This document shows positions 17,318 to 26,037 of a DNA stretch of 64,000 nt, piece by piece. The stretch comes from CAVSCD01 sp963726335 (GTDB lineage Bacteria; Acidobacteriota; Aminicenantia; Aminicenantales; UBA8522). Numbering within the stretch: the stretch's first letter is position 1; the number at the start of each line of letters is the position of its first letter. The position numbers were made by a program, and so were the translations under genes. The notes below the pieces were generated by a model, which was given only the letters and a program-made list of their open reading frames with translations, was not told the origin of the DNA and searched no databases. The stretch is taken from NCBI GenBank assembly GCA_963726335.1, contig CAVSCD010000012.1, positions 744,001 to 808,000 of the forward strand, given 5' to 3'.

Positions 17318-17505
17318 CCTGACTTATTCATAAAAAGCGCCTCGTCTTTTTTCCATCTCTCTTTATGCGGCGCATTTTACCCTTCGGGCGAGCCGATTCG
17401 GCCCCATCGGCTTCGTTCTCGGAGTTCGCTGTACCAAAGAGTACAGATTCACCCCTCGGGCCTCGCATCTGGTGGCCGCCTCGATTCGTGAAGTATTCAG
17501 GTTAA
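17314..17505 (+). repeat. R1 element, copy 1: 192-bp inverted-repeat-bounded intergenic element
   Basis: The left end TTAGCCTGACTTATTCA (17314-17330) and the right end read backwards, TTAACCTGAATACTTCA (17505-17489), form imperfect terminal inverted repeats. Inside are an A-tract/GCGCC...GGCGC/T-tract hairpin (about 17334-17379) and a perfect CTGTAC...GTACAG hairpin (17429-17446). The element fills the whole convergent gap. The TAG of the DUF5916 gene (17315-17317) and the TAA of msrP (17504-17502) both lie inside its ends. It is closely similar along its length to 51562-51752. Confidence 0.85.
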
Positions 17506-18488
17506 TAGTATTTCCTCAGGTTCATCCCGGCGTACAGGCTTTCGACCTGGTCCAGGTAGCCGTTGAACATCAGCGTCGGCCGCCGCCCGTCCTCGCCGAT
17601 CCGGCGCTCATTGGCCTGGCTCCAGCGTGGGTGGGAGACGTTCGGGTTGACGTTGGCGTAGAAGCCGTATTCCGCGGGATTCTCCCGCGGCCAGGAGGTC
17701 CTCGGCATCTTGTCCACGAAGCTCACCTTGACGATCGATTTGCCGCTTTTGAACCCGTACTTCCAGGGAACGACGAGCCGGATCGGGGCGCCGTTCTGGG
17801 GAGGCATCAGCTCCCCGTACATCCCGACGGCGAGGAGCGCCAGGGGGTGCATCGCCTCGTCCAGCCTCAACCCCTCGACATAAGGCCAGCGGAGGACGCC
17901 GTCGTTCTGCATCGGCATCTGCTCGGGATCGAGGAGCGTCGTGAATTCGACGAACTTGGCCGCGGGAGACGGCTCGCACTTCCTGACGAAATCGCCCAGC
18001 GGGATCCCGTCCCAGGGGATGATCATCGACCAGGCCTCGACGCAGCGCCAGCGGTAGACGCGCTCTTCGATGGGGAACATGCGGCTGAGCTCGTCGACAT
18101 CAAAAGTGAGCGGGCGTTTGACCAGCCCATCGACCGCGACGGTCCAGGGACGGGTGCGAAGATCCCGGGCCAGGTTGGTCGGGTCGCGCTTGGCCGTCGA
18201 GAACTCGTAGTAGTTGGTGTAGCCCGCAGCGTCCTCGAAGGGCGTGAGCTTCTCGTCGCCGGCCAGGTTGACGCGTTTGGCGATGGTGAGCTTCTCGGGT
18301 GCCGCCGTGACCGACGCCGAGGTTCGCCCGGGAGCGTCGGGAGAGAACAGGGCGGCCGCCCCCGCCCGCGAGACGAGCGCCCCGGCGGCGAGCGCCGCCG
18401 ACCCGGCGATGAACTCCCGGCGCCTCAGGTAAAGTTTTTTTGGGGTGATCTCCGAGTATTTGATATCCGGCGCCTTCTTAATGAGCAT
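17502..18488 (-). CDS. msrP: Periplasmic methionine-sulfoxide reductase catalytic subunit MsrP (YedY)
   Basis: This 328-residue molybdopterin enzyme of the sulfite-oxidase fold reduces protein-bound Met-sulfoxide in the periplasm. The N-terminus has a twin-arginine signal (LRRREFIAGSAALAAG, Arg 22-24), so the protein is exported folded with its cofactor. The Mo-ligating Cys is Cys149 in YRWRCVEAW. Other family stretches are MPMQNDGVLRWPYVEGLRLD and GAPIRLVVPWKYGFKSGKSI. The heme-containing partner MsrQ is not adjacent, so the electron donor is encoded elsewhere or differs. A TTGACC-17-TATAAG promoter and a GGGAGG site precede the ATG. The gene converges with the DUF5916 gene, separated only by element R1. 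Confidence 0.93.
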   Translation of the reverse strand: MLIKKAPDIKYSEITPKKLYLRRREFIAGSAALAAGALVSRAGAAALFSPDAPGRTSASVTAAPEKLTIAKRVNLAGDEKLTPFEDAAGYTNYYEFSTAKRDPTNLARDLRTRPWTVAVDGLVKRPLTFDVDELSRMFPIEERVYRWRCVEAWSMIIPWDGIPLGDFVRKCEPSPAAKFVEFTTLLDPEQMPMQNDGVLRWPYVEGLRLDEAMHPLALLAVGMYGELMPPQNGAPIRLVVPWKYGFKSGKSIVKVSFVDKMPRTSWPRENPAEYGFYANVNPNVSHPRWSQANERRIGEDGRRPTLMFNGYLDQVESLYAGMNLRKYY

Positions 18489-18515
18489 CTTCGCCCTCCC
18501 GGGACTCCCAAGATG

Positions 18516-18544
18516 CTTATATCATGGGACGGCGGACGGGTCAA
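18516..18544 (-). promoter_or_regulatory. Promoter of msrP
   Basis: On the minus strand, TTGACC (18544-18539), a 17-bp spacer and TATAAG (18521-18516). The leader is about 20 nt and includes the GGGAGG ribosome site. Confidence 0.65.
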
Positions 18545-18692
18545 AACAGCAACGGGTTTCTTATGAGGCGTGTTTGAAGGCCGGCCAAGCCCTCCCCTGG
18601 TCGCGGCGGCCGACGATGGATGATCATCCCTTGAACCCCAAATCACGTCATTTTCTCTCACAGTTTATGGAGAGTGTCCGCCTTGATATATA

Positions 18693-19355
18693 ATGAATAA
18701 ACCATCCATGACGCCGAAGGCAGCATTCGAAAAAGTCCGGGAGGAAGCCCGGGCCGGCTTCGGGAGCGCCCGGGGCAGCCACGACTGGGACCACACCGAG
18801 AGGGTCCTCGAGCTCTGTCTCCGGATCGGCCGGAAGGAAAAGGCCGACCTCGAGGTCCTGCGGCTCGCCGCCATTCTCCACGATATCGGGCGCGAGGCGG
18901 AGGATAAGTCGGGCGGGCGGCTTTGCCATGGCGCGCGGGGCGCCGTTCTGGCCGCCGGGATCCTGAAGAGACACGGCCTGGAAAGAGACACCATCTCGCG
19001 GGTCGTCCATTGCATCGCGGCGCACCGGTTCCGGGGCCGTCAGGAGCCCGAATCGCTCGAAGCCAAGGTCCTGTTCGACGCCGACAAATTGGATTCGATC
19101 GGCGCCGTGGGCATCGGCCGGGCCTTCCTCTTCGCCGGGGAGGTCGGTGCCAGGCTCCACGACCCCGCGGTCGATACCCGGAAGACTCGACCCTACACCC
19201 GTGAGGATACGGCTTACCGAGAGTTCCTGGTGAAGTTGAGCCGGATCAAAGACAGGATGCACACCGAGGAGGGAAAACGCCTCGCCCGGGAGCGTCACCG
19301 TTTCATGGTCGGGTTCTTCGACCGGTTGAACAAGGAAGCGCGCGGCGTCGTCTGA
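18693..19355 (+). CDS. HD-domain phosphohydrolase
   Basis: This 220-residue protein has the HD superfamily metal-binding pattern: the first His in HDWDHTERV (about residue 30), the HD pair in ILHDIGRE, and later His and Asp residues in HCIAAHR and LFDADKLDSIG. Proteins of this small YedJ-like type hydrolyse phosphate esters or nucleotides, with unknown in vivo substrate. There is no partner operon: the next gene converges with a 6-bp gap. The annotated ATG (18693) overlaps a TATAAT hexamer at 18689-18694. If that is a real -10 box, translation would begin at the in-frame ATG at 18708 (residue 6). The -35 region is poor, so this is uncertain. Confidence 0.85.
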   Translation: MNKPSMTPKAAFEKVREEARAGFGSARGSHDWDHTERVLELCLRIGRKEKADLEVLRLAAILHDIGREAEDKSGGRLCHGARGAVLAAGILKRHGLERDTISRVVHCIAAHRFRGRQEPESLEAKVLFDADKLDSIGAVGIGRAFLFAGEVGARLHDPAVDTRKTRPYTREDTAYREFLVKLSRIKDRMHTEEGKRLARERHRFMVGFFDRLNKEARGVV

Positions 19356-19361
19356 GCCGCC

Positions 19362-20465
19362 TCACCTCACGCCCAAGGCTTCGTCGACCATGGCGAGGTA
19401 GTTCCCGACCGGGACATAGCTGGGGATGGAATTGCCCGATCCGACGGCGTAGCGGCCGCGCCCGCCGCAGGTCTCGATCAGTTCGCGGGTCCTCCGCCTG
19501 ACCGCCTCTTCGGTGGAGTGGGAGAGGATGTTGACATCCAGGCCGCCGAGGACCGCGATACGGTCTCCGTACCGCATCTGGAAGTCTTCGGCCCGGATGA
19601 TGACATCCTCGAAGGAGTGCTTGCCGTCGATCCCGACATCGGCAATCAGGTCCTCCATGATCCCGAGAACTTTGCCGCAGGAGTGGAGGAAATACGGCTT
19701 TCCCCTGTCGTGGGCGAGGGCGGCGAACTTCTTCTGCCACGGCAGGCAGTAAGTCCTGAGATGGGCCGGCGAGATGAGCGTGCCTGTCTTGAACCCCATG
19801 TCGTCGCCCGCGAAGACCGCCGCGATCCGGTCGAGGCCGAGGAGGTTCTCGTAATATTGATGGAGCAGCCGGCCGACCTTGTCGGCGACCGCCTCGACGA
19901 GGGCGGGGTTATCGATCAGGGCGAAGCCCAGGCCTTCGTAGGACATGATCCACGAGAGATGCTCGTAGACGCCGCCTGCGTGGCAGGTGAGGAGACCCAT
20001 GCCGTCGGGCAGCCGGGCGCTGATGTATTCGATTGGGAAAAAATCCATCTCCTCGACCTTCGGCCAAGGGTATTTCTCGAAATCCTCCCAGTTCAGGATG
20101 AGGCCGGCGTGCTCTTCCGCCCAGGCCCGCTGCTTCGTCGAGCCGGGCGCGGCGTCCGGGACGATGTTCTGCTTCAGGGGGAAGGGCAGGCCCCGCTCGA
20201 AGCGCACGCAGTCGTAGCCCAAGCGGTACCAGAGCTCGATGAAGTTGTCGAGATAAGCCCGCTGAGACTCGCGGTCGGGCCCCTCGGCTACCCAGGCGCG
20301 TCCCAGGACATCGGTCACGATGGGCTTCATCACGACGTCGTCGACCAGGTACTCGACGAGCGGCGGCGACGGCGTCCGGGTTTTTCCCATCAGCACCGAA
20401 ATGAATTTCTCCGCATCGGGCCGCGGGTTCCGGAGAGGCAACAGTGTCTTCATGCCCGTATTCAT
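19362..20465 (-). CDS. Uroporphyrinogen decarboxylase-family protein (URO-D / methyltransferase-like)
   Basis: This is a TIM-barrel protein of about 367 residues in the URO-D superfamily. It has the HSCG motif (YFLHSCGKVLGIMEDLI) with the His-x-Cys pair that binds zinc in MtaA/MtbA-type corrinoid methyltransferases. It also has the terminal GGRGRYAVGSGNSIPS segment typical of these paralogues. It lacks the Arg-rich N-terminal stretch of true HemE, so methyl transfer is more likely than heme synthesis, and the substrate is unknown. The start is ambiguous between ATG 20465 and ATG 20453, and no clear ribosome site is seen. A second family member lies at 54849-56108. A 13-bp palindrome, AGAGGACACCTCT (20491-20503), lies upstream. 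Confidence 0.82.
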   Translation of the reverse strand: MNTGMKTLLPLRNPRPDAEKFISVLMGKTRTPSPPLVEYLVDDVVMKPIVTDVLGRAWVAEGPDRESQRAYLDNFIELWYRLGYDCVRFERGLPFPLKQNIVPDAAPGSTKQRAWAEEHAGLILNWEDFEKYPWPKVEEMDFFPIEYISARLPDGMGLLTCHAGGVYEHLSWIMSYEGLGFALIDNPALVEAVADKVGRLLHQYYENLLGLDRIAAVFAGDDMGFKTGTLISPAHLRTYCLPWQKKFAALAHDRGKPYFLHSCGKVLGIMEDLIADVGIDGKHSFEDVIIRAEDFQMRYGDRIAVLGGLDVNILSHSTEEAVRRRTRELIETCGGRGRYAVGSGNSIPSYVPVGNYLAMVDEALGVR

Positions 20466-20531
20466 ACCGGAAAACCGCACTCATGGCAATAGAGGACACC
20501 TCTGTTTCTATGGCCAGATTGTTCGGGATTA

Positions 20532-20651
20532 GGGTCCTGTCACGGCGATCCCCCGGCGCCCGAACGGCCAGTCAAGCCTTGGGGAATCAACAGAGCCTGT
20601 GGCAACAAACGTTCGGTCGGCGGGGGGCCCCCGCGCCGCGCCACCCTTCAA
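20532..20651 (+). repeat. Intergenic hairpin repeat R2, copy B
   Basis: This copy has the full R2 layout: a GGTCCTGTC opening, CCCCCGGCGCCCGAACG as left arm, a loop of about 40 nt, AACGTTCGG with GGCGGGGGGCCCC as right arm, then CGCCACCC. The arms are largely complementary. It sits in the divergent gap between the URO-D-like gene and polX. Confidence 0.75.
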
Positions 20652-20687
20652 TTAGCCCATCGCCCTCACAGAAATGAAGGTGTCCGT

Positions 20688-20716
20688 TTGACGCTCACCG
20701 GCGGTGCGGATAGAAT
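20688..20716 (+). promoter_or_regulatory. Promoter of polX-ligA
   Basis: TTGACG (20688-20693), a 17-bp spacer and TAGAAT (20711-20716). The leader to the GTG at 20748 is about 25 nt and contains an AGGGA-type ribosome site. Confidence 0.6.
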
Positions 20717-20747
20717 AATACGGTCAATGTCCGTCCAGGGATGAGCG

Positions 20748-22478
20748 GTGCCCATTCATAACAATGACGTCGCCGGCATTTTCGACAAAGTGGCCGATTT
20801 CCTTGACATTAAAGGAGAAAATCCATTCCGTATCCGGGCTTACAGGAACGCCTCCCGGACCGTCGGCAGCCTGTCCAAGAGCGTGTCGGATATGGTGGTC
20901 CGGGGGGACGACCTGACGCGGCTCCCCGGCGTCGGCCAGGACCTGGCCGTGAAGATCAGGGAGATCGTCGAGACCGGCAAACTCAAGATGCTCGAGGACC
21001 TGATGAGCGAGCTTCCCGAAGGTCTCGACGAGATGATGAAGATCCCCGGCCTGGGCCCCAAGCGCATCAAGCTCCTTTTCAGCGCGCGGAACATCCGTTC
21101 GCTCGACGACCTCCGCCGGGCGGCCGAGGGGAAAAAGCTCAGGGATATCCCGGGATTCGGCGAAAAGACCGAGGCCAATATCCTCGAGCAGCTCCGGCAT
21201 ATGGCCGAGACCAAGGCCGCCGGGGAGCGGGTCAAGATCGACATCGCCGAACAGGTGGTCGAGCCTCTCGTCGGCTACCTCAGGAAAGTGAAGGGCGTGA
21301 AGGAGGCGGTCGCGGCCGGGAGCTATCGCCGCCGGATGGAGACCGTCGGGGACCTCGATATCCTGACCACCTGTTCGGCGGCCTGTCCCGTCATGGACAA
21401 GTTCGTGGCCTATGAGGATGTGGACAAGGTCCTGGCCCACGGCGCGACGAAATCGTCCGTTCTCCTGCGCAATGGACTCCAGGTGGACGTCCGGGTCGTC
21501 CCCGCGGGAAGCTACGGCGCGGCGCTTCTCTATTTCACCGGGTCGAAGGCCCACAACATCGCCTTGCGCACGATGGCCGTCAAAAAGAAGATCAAGATCA
21601 ATGAGTACGGTGTCTTCCGGGGCGAAAAGAAGCTCGCCGGCCTGACCGAAGAGGCCGTCTACCGGCGCGTCGGCCTGCCTTACATCGAGCCCGAGCTCAG
21701 GGAAGACCGGGGCGAAATCGCAGCCGCCCAAAACGGCCGGCTGCCGCGCTTGGTGACCCTCAAAGACATCCGGGGCGACCTCCACGCCCACAGCACCTCG
21801 ACCGACGGACACGACAGCATCCGGGACATGGCCGAGGCTGCCGCCAACCTCGGCTACGATTACATCGCCATGACCGACCATTCCCGGCGCGTCACCGTCG
21901 CCCGCGGCCTGGACGCCGGGAGGACAATCCGGCAGGTCAAGGCGATCGACCGGCTCAACGCGGGGCTCAGGGGCATTCTCGTCCTCAAGGCGATCGAGCT
22001 CGACATCCTCGAGGACGGCCGGCTCGACCTCCCCGATGACGTCCTCAAAGAGCTCGACGTCATCGTCTGTTCCGTCCATTACAGGTTCAACCTGCCGCGG
22101 GAGAAACAGACGGAACGGATCATCCGGGCGATGGACAATCCCTATTTCCAGATCCTCAGCCACCCGACCGGGCGGCTGATCAACGAGCGCCGCCCCTACG
22201 AGCTCGACCTCGAAAAGGTCATGCGGGCGGCGAAGGACAGGGGCGTGGCGATCGAGCTCAACTCCCATCCCGACCGGCTGGACCTTGACGACGTCCACTG
22301 CCAGACGGCCAAGGAGATGGGCCTCAAGGTCTCCGTTTCGACCGACGCCCACCGCGTCGATGATCTCTTCTTCATGCGGTTCGGCATCGGCCAGGCCCGG
22401 CGCGGCTGGCTCGAACCGGCCGACGTGCTCAACACACGATCCTGGAAGGAGCTCCGGAAGCTCCTGAAACGAAAATAA
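20748..22478 (+). CDS. polX: DNA polymerase/3'-5' exonuclease PolX (family X with PHP domain)
   Basis: This 576-residue repair polymerase has an N-terminal helix-hairpin-helix 8-kDa domain and HhH motifs (LPGVGQDLA, IPGLGPKRIK, IPGFGEK). The nucleotidyltransferase core has the catalytic Asp pair in GSYRRRMETVGDLDIL, and a third Asp lies in VDVRVVP. The C-terminal PHP domain (about residues 340-576) opens with GDLHAHSTSTDG and has MTDHS, supporting a Mn-dependent 3'-5' exonuclease. It fills gaps in base-excision repair. The start is GTG. The gene ends 16 bp before ligA, so polymerase and ligase are probably made together. Confidence 0.95.
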   Translation: MPIHNNDVAGIFDKVADFLDIKGENPFRIRAYRNASRTVGSLSKSVSDMVVRGDDLTRLPGVGQDLAVKIREIVETGKLKMLEDLMSELPEGLDEMMKIPGLGPKRIKLLFSARNIRSLDDLRRAAEGKKLRDIPGFGEKTEANILEQLRHMAETKAAGERVKIDIAEQVVEPLVGYLRKVKGVKEAVAAGSYRRRMETVGDLDILTTCSAACPVMDKFVAYEDVDKVLAHGATKSSVLLRNGLQVDVRVVPAGSYGAALLYFTGSKAHNIALRTMAVKKKIKINEYGVFRGEKKLAGLTEEAVYRRVGLPYIEPELREDRGEIAAAQNGRLPRLVTLKDIRGDLHAHSTSTDGHDSIRDMAEAAANLGYDYIAMTDHSRRVTVARGLDAGRTIRQVKAIDRLNAGLRGILVLKAIELDILEDGRLDLPDDVLKELDVIVCSVHYRFNLPREKQTERIIRAMDNPYFQILSHPTGRLINERRPYELDLEKVMRAAKDRGVAIELNSHPDRLDLDDVHCQTAKEMGLKVSVSTDAHRVDDLFFMRFGIGQARRGWLEPADVLNTRSWKELRKLLKRK

Positions 22479-22494
22479 AGGGAAGGCCCGGAAC

Positions 22495-24558
22495 ATGGAT
22501 CTCAAGAACAACCCGCCCGCCGTTTTCAAGGATGTCAAAAAGCTCACGCCCGCCCGGGCCCGCGGGGAGGTTGAGGCGTTACGCGAGGCGATCGATCACC
22601 ACAATTATCTCTATTACGTGAAGAGCGACCCGAAGATCGCCGATGCGGCCTACGACCGGCTCTTCCGTCGCCTCCTGGAGCTCGAGGACGCCTTCCCCGA
22701 GCTCCAGTCACCCACCTCGCCGACGCGCCGGGTGGGCACCGCCCCCGTTTCCGAGCTCAGGAAAGTCCGGCACACGGCGCCGCTCCTGAGCCTGAACTCG
22801 GTGCTCGACGAGACGGAGGCCGAGGACTTCGATGACTTCATCCGCCGGAACGTGGACGGAAAGCCCGTCCACTACGTCCTCGAGCCCAAGTTCGATGGGT
22901 TTTCGGTGGAGGTCGTTTACCGCGACGGCCTCTTTGCTTACGGCGCCACCCGCGGCGACGGGACTACCGGCGAGGACATCTCGGAGAACCTGAAGACCAT
23001 CGGTCCGCTGGCCCTCCGCCTGCAGCGGCCGGCCGGGGAGAAGCCGCCCGCCTTCCTCGCCGTCCGGGGCGAAGTCATCATGTCCAAGAAGTCCTTCCTG
23101 AAGCTGAACAAAGAGAAAGTGGAGAGGGGGGAGGCGCCGTTCGCCAACCCGCGGAATGCCGCCGCCGGGACCATGCGGCAGCTCGACCCGAAAAAGGTCG
23201 CCGCCATGCCGCTCGACATCTTCTTCTACGATATCCTCGGGGTCGAAGGCCGGGAGTTCGCCAGCCACTGGGAGGAGCTTGAACAGCTCCCCGCGTGGGG
23301 GCTCAAGACCGACTCCCACAGCCGCAGGGCGGAGACTTTCGAGGAGGTCAAGCGCTATCGCGACAAGCTGGGCGAGGAGCGTGATTCCCTGGACTACGAG
23401 ATCGACGGCATCGTCGTCAAGCTCGACGACCTCCGGCTGCGGGACGAGATCGGGATGAGGGAGCGCAGCCCGCGGTGGGCGATGGCCTGGAAGTTTCCCC
23501 CTAAAAAAGAGGTCACGACGCTCGAGGACATCGTCGTCCAGGTGGGCCGGACCGGCATCCTGACGCCCGTGGCGCTCCTTTCGCCCGTCGACGTTGGCGG
23601 CGTCACCGTGAGCCGCGCCACCCTGCACAACGAAGACGAGGTCCTGAAGAAAGACCTCCGGGTCGGCGACAAGGTCCGGATCGCCCGGGCCGGCGACGTG
23701 ATCCCCGAGGTCATCGAGAGGATCCCCGAACCCGGGGGGAAGAGAGGCCAACCGTTCGCCATGCCGAAAACCTGCCCGGTATGCGGCACGGCGGTGCTGA
23801 GGGAGGGCGCCTATTATTTCTGCCCGGCCGGCCTGTCCTGCAGGGCCCAGCTCATCGGCCACATCCTCCATTACGCCTCCCGGTACGCCATGAACATCGA
23901 CGGTCTGGGCGAAAAGATCGCCGCCCAGCTCGTCGACCGGGAGATGGTCAAGGATGTCGCCGACCTCTACGCTTTGGGAACCGGCGGCCTGCTCGAGCTC
24001 GAGGGGTTCGCGGAGAAATCGGCGGAGAACCTGCAGCGGTCCATCCGGTCGGCGATGAACCCCAAGCTCGACAGGTTCCTGCTGGGAATGGGGATCCCCC
24101 AGGTCGGTCGGCACGTGGCCCGCGTTCTCGCCGAAAAATACCGGAGCCTGGAAAAGCTCGAGAAAGCTCGCGAGGACGACCTCCGCGAGACGCCGGGAGT
24201 GGGGCCCGAGATCGCCAGGAGCGTCGCCGAGTTCTTCTCGGAGGAAAAAAACAGGGCGGTCCTGCGGAAGATTTGGCAGGCGGGCGTCGTCGTCGAGGCC
24301 ATGCCGGAGAGCCCGCGGGGCCGGGCCCTGGAGGGGAAGACTTTCGTCTTCACGGGCGAGCTGGCGGGCCTCAAGCGGTCCGAAGCGCAGGCGCTCGTGG
24401 CGGAGCTGGGGGGGCGGGCCGCCTCGAGCGTCAGCAAGTCGACGGACTACGTGGTCGTCGGCGAGAACCCGGGCAGCAAGTATGACGACGCCCGGCGGCT
24501 CGGCGTGACCGTCCTTGACGAAGCGGCATTCAGGAAGCTTATCGGTCAAGCGTCATAA
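22495..24558 (+). CDS. ligA: NAD-dependent DNA ligase LigA
   Basis: This 687-residue protein has the complete LigA layout. It has an N-terminal Ia domain with HNYLYYV, an adenylation domain with the AMP-accepting Lys132 in EPKFDGFSVEV, and the motif GATRGDGTTGEDIS. It continues with an OB fold, a zinc finger starting CPVCG and closing with CPAG...C, four HhH motifs and a C-terminal BRCT domain (about residues 610-687). It seals nicks using NAD+. It is a little longer than the usual 670. It lies 16 bp downstream of polX with the ribosome site AAGGG before the ATG. Confidence 0.97.
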   Translation: MDLKNNPPAVFKDVKKLTPARARGEVEALREAIDHHNYLYYVKSDPKIADAAYDRLFRRLLELEDAFPELQSPTSPTRRVGTAPVSELRKVRHTAPLLSLNSVLDETEAEDFDDFIRRNVDGKPVHYVLEPKFDGFSVEVVYRDGLFAYGATRGDGTTGEDISENLKTIGPLALRLQRPAGEKPPAFLAVRGEVIMSKKSFLKLNKEKVERGEAPFANPRNAAAGTMRQLDPKKVAAMPLDIFFYDILGVEGREFASHWEELEQLPAWGLKTDSHSRRAETFEEVKRYRDKLGEERDSLDYEIDGIVVKLDDLRLRDEIGMRERSPRWAMAWKFPPKKEVTTLEDIVVQVGRTGILTPVALLSPVDVGGVTVSRATLHNEDEVLKKDLRVGDKVRIARAGDVIPEVIERIPEPGGKRGQPFAMPKTCPVCGTAVLREGAYYFCPAGLSCRAQLIGHILHYASRYAMNIDGLGEKIAAQLVDREMVKDVADLYALGTGGLLELEGFAEKSAENLQRSIRSAMNPKLDRFLLGMGIPQVGRHVARVLAEKYRSLEKLEKAREDDLRETPGVGPEIARSVAEFFSEEKNRAVLRKIWQAGVVVEAMPESPRGRALEGKTFVFTGELAGLKRSEAQALVAELGGRAASSVSKSTDYVVVGENPGSKYDDARRLGVTVLDEAAFRKLIGQAS

Positions 24559-24716
24559 GCCGGATCCGGATCCGAACATTCCTCAACCTCGGGGTCAGGT
24601 TACTTATCGAATCGGCGGGGGGCAGCCCGGGGGTTGGACCTCATCGCCTGCCGTTCGACCTCCGGCCCGTCCACCGGGCACTCCGGGTCAAGGTGGACCG
24701 CCGGCCGCCGCGCTCC
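24559..24716. other. Intergenic region ligA-pfp without recognisable gene
   Basis: No coding frame was found. A short stretch around 24614-24634 (GGCGGGGGGCAGCCCGG) resembles the right arm of repeat R2 but lacks a left arm, so it is at most a remnant. Confidence 0.4.
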
Positions 24717-24745
24717 TTGACAGCGCGCAACCGCGAGACTATATT
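24717..24745 (+). promoter_or_regulatory. Promoter of the phosphofructokinase gene
   Basis: A perfect TTGACA (24717-24722), 17-bp spacer and TATATT (24740-24745). The leader is about 80 nt, with AAAGGAG before the ATG at 24835. Confidence 0.75.
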
Positions 24746-24834
24746 TCTCGGACCGAAGGCGCGCCGCGATCGCTCTCGAGAGTCACCCGCGAGGCGGCGG
24801 ACCGGCGAAGGAGCGCGCAGAAAGGAGATCGAGC

Positions 24835-26037
24835 ATGGCGAACATCAATACGAAGAAGGGTGTCATCGGCATCCTCACGGGCGGCGGCGATGTCCCCGGC
24901 CTCAACCCGGCCATCCGCGCCGTCACCCTCCGGGCGATCCGGGAGGGCTACCGGGTCATCGGCATCCGGCGGGGCTGGGCCGGGCTGGTCGACATCATCA
25001 GGGACAAGGACGCCGACAACGCGGACTGCTGCCAGGTCCTTACGGAAGAGATCGTCAACAAAGTCGGCCGCACCGGCGGAACGTTCATCCACACCTCGCG
25101 GACGCGGCCCAGCCACGTCCCGGACGTCAACGTGCCGGCCCACCTCCGGGACAAGTATGGGAATAAGGTCAACGACCTCACCGACGAGGTGCTGACCAAC
25201 ATCGACTGGCTCGGGCTGGATTCCCTCATCCCGATCGGCGGCGACGACACGCTGAGCTACGCCGTCCATCTCCATCAGAAGGGCATCAAGGTGATCGGCA
25301 TCCCCAAGACCATGGACGGAGACGTCCCGGGGACCGACTACTGTTTGGGCTTCAGCACCTGCCTCACCCGGACGATCAGCCTGACGAACGCCCTGCGCAC
25401 GACCGCCGGCTCCCACGAGAGGTTCCTCTGCATCGAGATCTTCGGGCGCTACGCGGGTTTCACCTCGCTCCTGCCGACCATGGCCGGCGCCGCCCACCGC
25501 TGCGTCATTCCCGAGCGCCAATTCAACATGGAGCGCCTCTGCGAGCTCCTGGCCGAGGACCGGGCCGAGAACCCGAGCGGCTACGCCGTCGTGCTTGTCT
25601 CCGAAGGGGCGATGCCCGCCGGCGGGGACATGGTGTTTAAGAGCGAGGAAAAGGACATGTTCGGCCACAAGAAGCTCGGCGGGATCGGCGATTATGTCGC
25701 GCAGCAGCTCAAGGAGCTCTCGCCGAAATACAACAAGGGCCGCCGGGTCAATGTCATCGAGCAGAAGCTGGGCTATCTCGTCCGCTGCGGCGATCCCGAC
25801 GCCGTGGACTCGATCGTCCCCATGGCCTACGGCAACCTGGCGCTCGACTTGATCATGGAGGGCAAATCCGGCCGCATGGTCTGCCTGCGGAACGGCGAGT
25901 ACGACAACATCCCCATCGACATCGTCACGAGCAAGAAGAAGGTCGTGGACGTCGACAAGTACTATGACCCCGACCGGCTGCGGCCGCTCTACACGAGCTT
26001 CCACCAGAAGCCGATGTTCATCATGACGACCGACTGA
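24835..26037 (+). CDS. 6-phosphofructokinase, predicted pyrophosphate-dependent
   Basis: This 400-residue group A phosphofructokinase has the N-terminal GILTGGGDVPGLNP phosphate loop and the GFGRYAG-like segment IFGRYAGFTS. Two residues that set donor choice point to PPi. The GGDDT motif (residues 135-139) has Asp where ATP enzymes have Gly, and PKTMDGD (157-163) has Lys where ATP enzymes have Gly. The catalytic Asp in TMD is kept. A PPi enzyme works reversibly between fructose-6-phosphate and fructose-1,6-bisphosphate. It is transcribed alone from its own strong promoter. ATP use cannot be fully excluded from sequence. Confidence 0.93.
   Translation: MANINTKKGVIGILTGGGDVPGLNPAIRAVTLRAIREGYRVIGIRRGWAGLVDIIRDKDADNADCCQVLTEEIVNKVGRTGGTFIHTSRTRPSHVPDVNVPAHLRDKYGNKVNDLTDEVLTNIDWLGLDSLIPIGGDDTLSYAVHLHQKGIKVIGIPKTMDGDVPGTDYCLGFSTCLTRTISLTNALRTTAGSHERFLCIEIFGRYAGFTSLLPTMAGAAHRCVIPERQFNMERLCELLAEDRAENPSGYAVVLVSEGAMPAGGDMVFKSEEKDMFGHKKLGGIGDYVAQQLKELSPKYNKGRRVNVIEQKLGYLVRCGDPDAVDSIVPMAYGNLALDLIMEGKSGRMVCLRNGEYDNIPIDIVTSKKKVVDVDKYYDPDRLRPLYTSFHQKPMFIMTTD

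Noticed and set aside
19362..20465. Annotation as hemE (uroporphyrinogen decarboxylase of heme synthesis)
   Set aside because: The HSCG zinc-type motif, the lack of the HemE N-terminal Arg motif and the presence of two paralogues away from heme genes favour methyltransferase-like family members.
20444..20677. 77-codon plus-strand ORF in the URO-D/polX gap
   Set aside because: It runs through repeat R2 copy B and starts inside the coding end of the minus-strand gene. The apparent coding is due to GC-rich repeat sequence.
22708..24549. 613-codon minus-strand frame opposite ligA
   Set aside because: It is a mirror frame of LigA. Real LigA motifs are on the plus strand and fully intact.
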